The notes under the pieces are model-generated. The model saw only the letters and a program-made list of their open reading frames with translations, made no database searches and was not told where the DNA came from. A stretch of 64,000 nt of DNA. Origin: Treponema sp. Lineage in GTDB: Bacteria; Spirochaetota; Spirochaetia; Treponematales; Treponemataceae. The position numbers were made by a program, and so were the translations under genes. Positions within the stretch are counted from its first letter, which is position 1. Every line of letters starts with the position of its first letter. This document shows positions 58,339 through 64,000 of this stretch, piece by piece. The DNA lies in the NCBI GenBank assembly GCA_024400915.1, contig JAKSLX010000013.1, forward strand, positions 1 through 64,000, written 5' to 3'.

Positions 58339-60786
58339 ATGACTTTTGATGCAGAACAGTTCAAGGAAAACCTTACAGCCCGTCTTAGACGCCAGTACGG
58401 AAAGGACATCTCACAGGCTAACAAGCATGACCTTTTCGATGCAGTAAGTGCAAGTGCCCTTGAAATCATCATGCCTAACTGGATGGAAACACGCAAAGCC
58501 TATGAAGCCAAGCCTACAAAGCAGCTTTGCTACCTCAGTGCTGAGTTCTTGATGGGACGCGCCCTTTCAAACAACCTTATCAACTCTGGTATCATGGATC
58601 AGGTTAAGGAAGTTCTTAAGGGAATGAACATCAACTATGACCTTGTTGAAGATGAAGAACCTGATGCAGGTCTTGGTAACGGTGGTCTCGGACGTCTCGC
58701 AGCATGTTTCCTTGATTCCCTTGCTACACTTGAATACCCAGGACACGGATACGGAATCCGCTATCAGTACGGTATGTTTGAGCAGCACATTGAAGACGGT
58801 TACCAGGTTGAATATCCTGACAACTGGCTCAAGCACCGCGACCCTTGGGAAACAAAGAGATCTGACCTTGCAGTTACAGTAAAATTTGGCGGACAGATCA
58901 AGTACGGAAAGACTCCTGACGGACAGGACCGCTTCTACCTTGAAAACGCAGAGGAAATCATCGCAACTCCATACGATATGCCTATCGTTGCTTACGGTTC
59001 AAACACTGTAAACACACTCCGCTTGTGGCAGGCATCTTCTCCAGACGGATTCGACCTTCAGCTTTTCAACGACATGCAGTATCACCGTGCCGTAGAGCGC
59101 CAGAACGATGCAGAAAACATCAGCCGCGTTCTCTATCCAAACGACAACGGCCCTATGGGTAAGGAACTTCGTCTTCGCCAGCAGTACTTCTTCTCAAGTG
59201 CTTCTCTCCAGGACCTCATCCATCACTATGTAAATACAGTTGGTACGGACTTTTCTAAGTTCCACGAATACCATGTAATCCAGCTCAATGACACACATCC
59301 TGTTGTTGCAATTCCTGAACTCATGCGCATTCTCCTTGATGAATACAATGTAGGCTGGGATGATGCATGGAATGTTGTTACAAAGACATTCGCATACACA
59401 AACCACACAATTCTTGCAGAAGCTCTTGAAAAGTGGCCGATCGATGTATTCCAGAGACTGCTTCCACGCGTTTACCAGATCATCGAAGAAATCAACCGCC
59501 GCCTCGTAATCGAACTCCGCCAGAAGTTCCCTGAGGACTACTACAACCAGAACCACATGGCAATCATCCATGACGGAAAGGTTTACATGGCATGGCTCGC
59601 AATCCACGCAGGTTTCTCTGTAAACGGTGTTGCTGCCCTCCATACAGAACTTCTCAAGACACAGGAACTCAAGAACTGGTACACATTGTATCCAGAAAAG
59701 TTCAACAACAAGACAAACGGTGTTACACAGCGCCGCTGGCTCCTTTCTTCAAACCCAGAACTTGCAGAATTCATCACAAAGAGAATCGGTCACGGTTGGG
59801 AAAAGGAACTTTCACTCCTCAAGGGCCTCGAAAAGTTTGCAGACGATGAAGCTTCAATCAACGAACTCATTGCAATCAAGAGACACAACAAGGAAAAGCT
59901 TGCCGAATACCTCAAGCACACACAGAACGAATTCCTTGATCCGGAAAGCATTTTCGATACACAGGTTAAGCGCCTCCACGAATACAAGAGACAGCTTTTG
60001 AACGTGCTCCACATCATGTATGAATACAACAGAATCGTTGAAGATCCAAACTACAACCCTCCTGCACACACATACATCTTTGGTGCAAAGGCAGCTTCTG
60101 GTTACCGCCGTGCAAAGGCAATCATCAAGTTGATTAATGCAGTTGCAGACCGTGTAAACAACGACCGCCGCGTTCGTGGCAAGCTCCGTGTAGTATTCGT
60201 AGAAAACTACCGCGTATCCGTTGCTGAAAAGATCATTCCTGCATCTGACGTTTCAGAACAGATTTCTACAGCAGGTTACGAAGCATCGGGTACTTCAAAC
60301 ATGAAGTTCATGATGAACGGTGCCCTTACAATCGGTACTCTTGACGGTGCAAACATTGAAATCGTTGAGGAAGCTGGTGAAGAAAACGCATTCATCTTTG
60401 GTCTCAAGGCAGATGAAATCATCAAGATGAAGAGCGAACATTCTTACAACCCACAGAAGTACCTTGATCGCAACCCACAGCTTGCAAAGGTTGTTAACCA
60501 GCTTGTTGACGGAACATACGATCCAAGCGGAATGCTCTTCAAGGAAATCCATGACTCTATCGTTTATGGTGTTGAAGGACAGCCAGCAGACGTATTCTTC
60601 CTCCTTGCAGACTTTGATTCTTACTGCCAGGCACAGGAACAGATTGCAAAGGAATATGCAGACCAGAAGACATGGGCACGCAAGTGTCTCCTCAACATTG
60701 CCAACTCAGGCAAGTTCTCTTCTGACCGCACAATCGAAGATTACGTTAAGGACATCTGGAAGCTCAAGAAGGTTACTGTAAAGTAA
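58339..60786 (+). CDS. glgP: glycogen/starch/maltodextrin phosphorylase
   Basis: An 815-residue PLP enzyme releasing glucose-1-phosphate from alpha-1,4-glucan ends. The N-terminal YLSAEFLMGRALSNNL, GNGGLGRLAACFLDSLATLE and GYGIRYQYGMF are family motifs. The PLP lysine is in EASGTSNMKFMMNGALTIGTLDGANIEI (Lys of the NMKFM step). The length is normal for GlgP. A CGGAGGAAA Shine-Dalgarno precedes the ATG. Strong codon bias indicates high expression. It is likely repressed or activated through the LacI-type site on its promoter. Confidence 0.97.
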   Translation: MTFDAEQFKENLTARLRRQYGKDISQANKHDLFDAVSASALEIIMPNWMETRKAYEAKPTKQLCYLSAEFLMGRALSNNLINSGIMDQVKEVLKGMNINYDLVEDEEPDAGLGNGGLGRLAACFLDSLATLEYPGHGYGIRYQYGMFEQHIEDGYQVEYPDNWLKHRDPWETKRSDLAVTVKFGGQIKYGKTPDGQDRFYLENAEEIIATPYDMPIVAYGSNTVNTLRLWQASSPDGFDLQLFNDMQYHRAVERQNDAENISRVLYPNDNGPMGKELRLRQQYFFSSASLQDLIHHYVNTVGTDFSKFHEYHVIQLNDTHPVVAIPELMRILLDEYNVGWDDAWNVVTKTFAYTNHTILAEALEKWPIDVFQRLLPRVYQIIEEINRRLVIELRQKFPEDYYNQNHMAIIHDGKVYMAWLAIHAGFSVNGVAALHTELLKTQELKNWYTLYPEKFNNKTNGVTQRRWLLSSNPELAEFITKRIGHGWEKELSLLKGLEKFADDEASINELIAIKRHNKEKLAEYLKHTQNEFLDPESIFDTQVKRLHEYKRQLLNVLHIMYEYNRIVEDPNYNPPAHTYIFGAKAASGYRRAKAIIKLINAVADRVNNDRRVRGKLRVVFVENYRVSVAEKIIPASDVSEQISTAGYEASGTSNMKFMMNGALTIGTLDGANIEIVEEAGEENAFIFGLKADEIIKMKSEHSYNPQKYLDRNPQLAKVVNQLVDGTYDPSGMLFKEIHDSIVYGVEGQPADVFFLLADFDSYCQAQEQIAKEYADQKTWARKCLLNIANSGKFSSDRTIEDYVKDIWKLKKVTVK

Positions 60787-60820
60787 TTGAAAGCCCAAAG
60801 GCTTCTTAGGTGAAAAAAGG

Positions 60821-60855
60821 AAAGGCTGCTGTAGAAAACTATGGCAGCCTTTTTT
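60821..60855 (+). terminator. rho-independent terminator of glgP
   Basis: AAAGGCTGC / GCAGCCTTTTTT with a 14-base loop. A smaller hairpin (AAGCC / GGCTT) lies just upstream at about 60791-60804. Confidence 0.8.
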
Positions 60856-60941
60856 GTTCGATGCCACTACGAACTTTCAATGTCACCTTCGAACTTGATC
60901 TGGATGTCTCCCCAGGGGATAGTTAGGGACGGAATGATTAA

Positions 60942-61283
60942 ATGTGCGATGTAAAAAAAATAAGGATTGAAAATGAAAGTGATTCGCTGTATCTGAAGGA
61001 CGATGAGATTCATGCTGTTGAAAAAGGTGTGGGCCACATTTATAGTCTTGCTTCCGTAAAAAGAATGATTGTCCTAACTACAGATATGGGGCCAATGTAT
61101 GACGACATGTGCCTTGCTGTTGAAATGGATTGCAATGAAGTTGTCTTTATAATGTCGGAGCATGCAGATTATTCGCCTTTCCTTTTTGAACAGATTGGTA
61201 AAGTTCTGGAGATTGATTATCAAAAAGTAATTGAGGCTGCAACCTGCATCGAAAATAGTGTTTTTGAAATTTATAACCGTTAG
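60942..61283 (+). CDS. hypothetical protein
   Basis: A 113-residue soluble protein with no signal peptide, membrane segment or recognised family. It is acidic with a mixed alpha/beta pattern (GHIYSLASVKRMIVLTTDMGPMYDDMCLAVEMD, NEVVFIMSEHADYSPFLFEQI; the second half resembles the DUF-type proteins with EHADY motifs, but I cannot name one). A GGACGGAA stretch could serve as Shine-Dalgarno at a rather long spacing. It lies alone between the glgP terminator and a bidirectional terminator. A real gene is likely from length and codon use. Confidence 0.6.
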   Translation: MCDVKKIRIENESDSLYLKDDEIHAVEKGVGHIYSLASVKRMIVLTTDMGPMYDDMCLAVEMDCNEVVFIMSEHADYSPFLFEQIGKVLEIDYQKVIEAATCIENSVFEIYNR

Positions 61284-61306
61284 TGAAATCTTTTCTTGAA
61301 AAATAA

Positions 61307-61346
61307 AAAAAAGCACATGGACGGAACATACGGTCCAAGTGCTTTT
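61307..61346. terminator. bidirectional rho-independent terminator
   Basis: AAAAGCAC-a-TGGAC / GTCCA-a-GTGCTTTT, flanked by A-runs, serves the hypothetical gene (plus) and the SGNH hydrolase (minus). Confidence 0.75.
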
Positions 61347-61363
61347 CCCACGACATCAATTTT

Positions 61364-62491
61364 TTACATATTCTTTTCAATAAAATCCGCGGCGGCCTTT
61401 GCCATTGCCCTGTATGCATCCTTGCTTGGGTGCAGGTGATCTCCGCTGTCAAAACCTTCGGCAAATTTTTCAGGATTATTCTTGTCGCGTACAGCTTCGT
61501 CAAAATCAATGCAGCCGTCAAAGCTCTTGCTTGTCCTGAGCCATTCATTGAATTCGTTTCTCAAATCGTCGCGGAATTTTTCGTAGGTTCTCCATCCGTA
61601 AATTGGGAGCAGAGTGCCGCTATATACCTTCAGGTTGTTTTTCTTGCAGTGGTCCAGATACAGCATTTCAACACCGCCTTTCAGGTCATCAAAGGTAGGC
61701 ATGTCTGTCATTGGGCGGAACTTGTTTACCTCAACGCCAACGGGATGGATGATGTCGTTGATTCCGTGCTGAATGATTACCGACTCAAGCCCTGCAATGT
61801 TTGTCTCGATTGGGAATCTTGTTTCTCCCTTGAGTCCATAAGCCTGATATGTGATGCAGTCGTACTGACGGAGGATTCTTGTTCCGCATACAGCACGTCG
61901 GATTACTGCAATGTCCTTTATTCCCCGCTGCTCAAGTTCCTTCTGGAGGTAGTCAGGCCAGTCCTGTGCAGTGATGGAATCTCCGTAGCAGCAAAGTGCC
62001 CTGTTTTTTTCTTCAGTAAAAATATCAACGGTGTTCAAAAAGTAATACCAGGAAGTAGGACGGCACAAGTCCTCGGGAAATTCTACTGCTTCTGCAAAAT
62101 CACCATAGGCATAAATTCCGCCTGAAAGTGGACCTGTAACCAAGGTGCCTGCGTTCATCTGGGTGCAGTCTTTCAAATAGAGAGAAATGTTGACTGTCTG
62201 TCCCGCCTTTGCATCAAAATCGATTTCATCGGTGTTGATTTCCTTTCCAGCAGGGATTGTAATAGGGGTCTGTCCCCTCTGTTTGAGTTGAACGTTGCCA
62301 ACAAATGCCTTTTCAATTTTTACATCTTCTGTTCCCGTAAGGTTTGAAAAGCGAACCCTTATTTTGTTTCCGTCAAAACAGAGTCGGATGGGGTAGCGGA
62401 GTGTAATGTCCTTTGCATAAACTGCTTCGCGCCTGTCTGTTATGGATGTTGCGGTTCCCCATGTAGAAACCCATTTTGAAAATTTGTTCAT
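61364..62491 (-). CDS. SGNH/GDSL-family hydrolase
   Basis: A 375-residue esterase-like enzyme. A beta-rich N-terminal domain (about 1-165) precedes an SGNH domain with the catalytic Ser in CCYGDSITAQD, the Gly/Asn block in IIQHGINDII and the Asp-His pair in SGDHLHPS. It probably deacetylates carbohydrate or hydrolyses a small ester; no signal peptide is seen. The ATG at 62491 is chosen for GGAG upstream; an open frame to 62545 lacks support. A REP core (62264-62278) lies in frame and encodes RGQTPI. Confidence 0.85.
   Translation of the reverse strand: MNKFSKWVSTWGTATSITDRREAVYAKDITLRYPIRLCFDGNKIRVRFSNLTGTEDVKIEKAFVGNVQLKQRGQTPITIPAGKEINTDEIDFDAKAGQTVNISLYLKDCTQMNAGTLVTGPLSGGIYAYGDFAEAVEFPEDLCRPTSWYYFLNTVDIFTEEKNRALCCYGDSITAQDWPDYLQKELEQRGIKDIAVIRRAVCGTRILRQYDCITYQAYGLKGETRFPIETNIAGLESVIIQHGINDIIHPVGVEVNKFRPMTDMPTFDDLKGGVEMLYLDHCKKNNLKVYSGTLLPIYGWRTYEKFRDDLRNEFNEWLRTSKSFDGCIDFDEAVRDKNNPEKFAEGFDSGDHLHPSKDAYRAMAKAAADFIEKNM
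62264..62278. repeat. REP core inside the SGNH hydrolase gene
   Basis: The exact AGGGGTCTGTCCCCT core lies inside the coding sequence, read on the minus strand as codons for R-G-Q-T-P. This is a different reading frame from the copy in the response regulator. The surrounding frame is uninterrupted and the insertion falls in a surface-type beta region of the N-terminal domain. Confidence 0.7.
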
Positions 62492-62585
62492 TGGTCGTTC
62501 TCCATCTGATTGCCCTAGTATACAGAAAAGAAAATCATCTTTCAATTTTCTTCCATATTTGTTTGAAATTTGCTAGAATCCCCCC

Positions 62586-63053
62586 ATGTTGACTAAATAT
62601 CTCATTGTATTTTTTATTTCCATGGTTCCGCTAATTGAACTTCGCGGTGCCATCCCGGTTTCTCAGGGATTTGACCTTCCTATAATTCAGTCCTACATTA
62701 TTTGTATTGTGGGGAATATGCTTCCTGTTCCTGTCATCTACCTTTTTGCAAGAAAATTTCTTGAATGGGGACAGGACAAGAAGTTTATCGGCGGAATCTG
62801 TACATTCTTCCTTGTGAAAGGTCAGAAAGCAGGTGAAAAACTTGAGTCAAAAGCAGGCAAAGGTCTTTTTGTTGCTCTTTTTCTCTTTGTTGGCATTCCT
62901 TTGCCTGGAACTGGCGCCTGGACTGGAACTTTGGCCGCAAGCTTGCTTGACATGAAGTTCAAGGATACTGTGATTGCAGTTATGGCTGGGGTTCTGTTTG
63001 CCGGGCTCATAATGATGGCCTTGAGCATGGGAGTTTTCTCTTTTGCAGGCTGA
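62586..63053 (+). CDS. small multi-drug export family membrane protein (COG2426-type)
   Basis: A 155-residue inner-membrane protein with about four helices. The family-typical start MVPLIELRGAIPVSQGF is followed by GNMLPVPVIYLFARKFLEW and FLFVGIPLPGTGAWTGTLAASLL. The name small multi-drug export is historical; transport function is weakly established. TAGAAT, extended by an upstream TG, ends 6 bases before the ATG (the gap is CCCCCC) and there is no Shine-Dalgarno. It precedes the grpE promoter. Confidence 0.85.
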   Translation: MLTKYLIVFFISMVPLIELRGAIPVSQGFDLPIIQSYIICIVGNMLPVPVIYLFARKFLEWGQDKKFIGGICTFFLVKGQKAGEKLESKAGKGLFVALFLFVGIPLPGTGAWTGTLAASLLDMKFKDTVIAVMAGVLFAGLIMMALSMGVFSFAG

Positions 63054-63099
63054 ATTTAACGGGATTTTGTAAATATAACAAAAAATTTATCAGAATTTG

Positions 63100-63128
63100 T
63101 TGACGATTTGGCGTAATTTTTTTATTTT
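63100..63128 (+). promoter_or_regulatory. predicted grpE-dnaK promoter
   Basis: TTGACG (63100-63105), a 17-base spacer and TATTTT (63123-63128), 27 bases before the grpE ATG. No CIRCE inverted repeat is present in this gap. Confidence 0.45.
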
Positions 63129-63155
63129 TTTATTACATAGAAATAGGAAGTTAAG

Positions 63156-63755
63156 ATGTCTAAGGAAGAAATGAAAGATCAGGAAGCAGAAAAGGCTACT
63201 GAAACACAGAATGAAGCTGCGGAAACAAAAGCAGCGGAAGAAAATCAGGCTGGAAAAGCTGAAGAAACTGCAGAAAAGGAGCTTACTCCGGAAGAAAAAA
63301 TCGCAGTCCTTGAAGCAGAAAATGCTCAGCTCAAGGAAGAAGTTCTCCGTCGTGTGGCAGATTTTGAAAACTACAGAAAAAGAGCCATCCAGGAAAAGCA
63401 GGATGCTTTCGATTATGCAAATACAAGCCTTCTCAAGGATCTTCTTGAAAGCCTTGACAACTTTGACCGCACGGTTGAAGCAGCGGCAACAGCAACAGAT
63501 CCAAAGGCAATTGCAGACGGCGTTTCAATGATCAACAAATCTCTTATCAGCATGCTTGAAAACAAGTACAGCCTTGTTTCTTACGGGGCAGCAGGTGATG
63601 CGTTTGATCCTGATATCCATGAAGCAATCGGAAAGGCTGATGAAGATGTGGCAGAACCTACACTTAAGGCTGTTTACCTCAAGGGGTATAAGCTTAAGGA
63701 CCGTGTTATCCGCCACGCAAAAGTAATGGTATCAATGCCAAAGGATAATGCATAA
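63156..63755 (+). CDS. grpE: nucleotide exchange factor GrpE
   Basis: A 199-residue DnaK co-chaperone that releases ADP. An acidic disordered start (about 1-48) is followed by the long dimerising coiled coil (about 48-120, with LRRVADFENYRKRAIQEKQD) and the C-terminal beta domain (DAFDPDIHEAIG, LKGYKLKDRVIRHAKVMVS). Length and motifs are normal. AGGAAG precedes the ATG. dnaK follows after 113 bases. Confidence 0.95.
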   Translation: MSKEEMKDQEAEKATETQNEAAETKAAEENQAGKAEETAEKELTPEEKIAVLEAENAQLKEEVLRRVADFENYRKRAIQEKQDAFDYANTSLLKDLLESLDNFDRTVEAAATATDPKAIADGVSMINKSLISMLENKYSLVSYGAAGDAFDPDIHEAIGKADEDVAEPTLKAVYLKGYKLKDRVIRHAKVMVSMPKDNA

Positions 63756-63822
63756 TTATTTATTGCATGATTATTAATTGATAAAGGAAATATAATGAAA
63801 TAATTTGTAATTCATATGACTT

Positions 63823-63860
63823 GAAAATTGTGCATTATGAATTGTGAATTATGAATTGGA
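63823..63860 (+). repeat. short AT-rich tandem repeat between grpE and dnaK
   Basis: Tandem ATTGTG(C/A)ATTATGA-type units (two and a half copies) lie just before the dnaK Shine-Dalgarno. This is low-complexity spacer sequence without a clear role. Confidence 0.5.
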
Positions 63861-63868
63861 GGAATAAG

Positions 63869-64000
63869 ATGGGAAAGATTATCGGTATTGACTTGGGAAC
63901 AACAAACTCATGTGTAGCAGTAATGGAAGGCGGAAAGCCAGTTGTTATCCAGAACTCAGAAGGTGGACGCACAACTCCATCTATCGTTGGTTTCACAGCA
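63869..64000 (+). CDS. dnaK: chaperone DnaK, N-terminal fragment (runs off window)
   Basis: The first 44 codons of the Hsp70 chaperone, continuing past base 64000. The phosphate-1 motif IIGIDLGTTNSCVAVMEGG and the segment NSEGGRTTPSIVGF are diagnostic. A GGAGGAA Shine-Dalgarno lies 6 bases before the ATG at 63869. It sits downstream of grpE in the usual order. Confidence 0.97.
   Translation, partial: MGKIIGIDLGTTNSCVAVMEGGKPVVIQNSEGGRTTPSIVGFTA

Noticed and set aside
63054..63155. CIRCE/HrcA operator before grpE
   Set aside because: The 9-9-9 inverted repeat is absent; only a sigma-70-like promoter is visible.
1..64000. CRISPR arrays, prophage or plasmid replication functions
   Set aside because: No regularly spaced repeats, Cas, phage structural or plasmid Rep genes are present.

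Overview
The window looks like a chromosomal segment of a spirochaete, most probably a gut- or rumen-type Treponema. This is inferred from gene content, not from a database match. Supporting signs are a moderate-to-low GC content, many large sensor proteins ending in GGDEF or class III cyclase domains (7TM-GGDEF, LacI-like-GGDEF, CHASE2-cyclase, propeller-cyclase), a FecR/CHASE2 locus, formylglycine-type (SUMF1) proteins with LRR-like N-termini, and spirochaete-style secreted proteins of unknown function. I see no prophage, CRISPR array, rRNA operon or plasmid backbone.

Layout. 1-8.7 kb: 5' part of valS, two diguanylate cyclases, a GNAT enzyme, a TIM-barrel isomerase, a YkgJ-type protein and glyA. 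Two homologous ~142-nt structured RNAs of no family I recognise sit at 1047-1188 and 6905-7047. 8.8-21.5 kb: two adenylate cyclases, one fused to a sensory propeller and one to CHASE2. The CHASE2 gene is divergent from a secreted/OMP/FecR operon, followed by envelope proteins. 21.5-30 kb: efp and tRNA-Arg between inverted composite REP repeats, a spirochaete protein, pgeF, argG with a basic tail, hisHF, queD, and a REP-associated transposase (RAYT) gene bracketed by REPs. 30-40 kb: gap, a LacI-like GGDEF protein, a radical SAM/DNA methyltransferase/radical SAM operon, and creD with a two-component pair. 40-50 kb: ettA, a membrane-anchored phosphodiesterase-fold protein, polA-coaE, a SPOR protein, ybaK, an internally deleted adenylation enzyme and a SUMF1 protein. 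50-64 kb: a GC-rich structured island of possible mobile origin, an aconitase-family hydratase, a glycine riboswitch driving an Na+/Ala-Gly symporter, era, the glycogen genes glgX and glgP with a LacI-type operator, an SGNH hydrolase, a small membrane exporter, grpE and the start of dnaK.

Themes. (1) Second-messenger density is high: three GGDEF proteins and two adenylate cyclases in the first 33 kb. (2) A RAYT/REP system has spread a GGGGTCTGTCCCC palindrome through the window, including in-frame copies inside two protein-coding genes. (3) About 14 genes have a -10-like hexamer only 6-8 nt before the ATG and no Shine-Dalgarno, which suggests widespread leaderless transcription. (4) Glycine and one-carbon metabolism (glyA, glycine riboswitch with transporter) and glycogen turnover are locally represented.

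The strongest candidate for something undescribed is the paired ~142-nt RNA. Its helices show extensive covariation, its single-stranded segments are conserved, and both copies can form the same pseudoknot.
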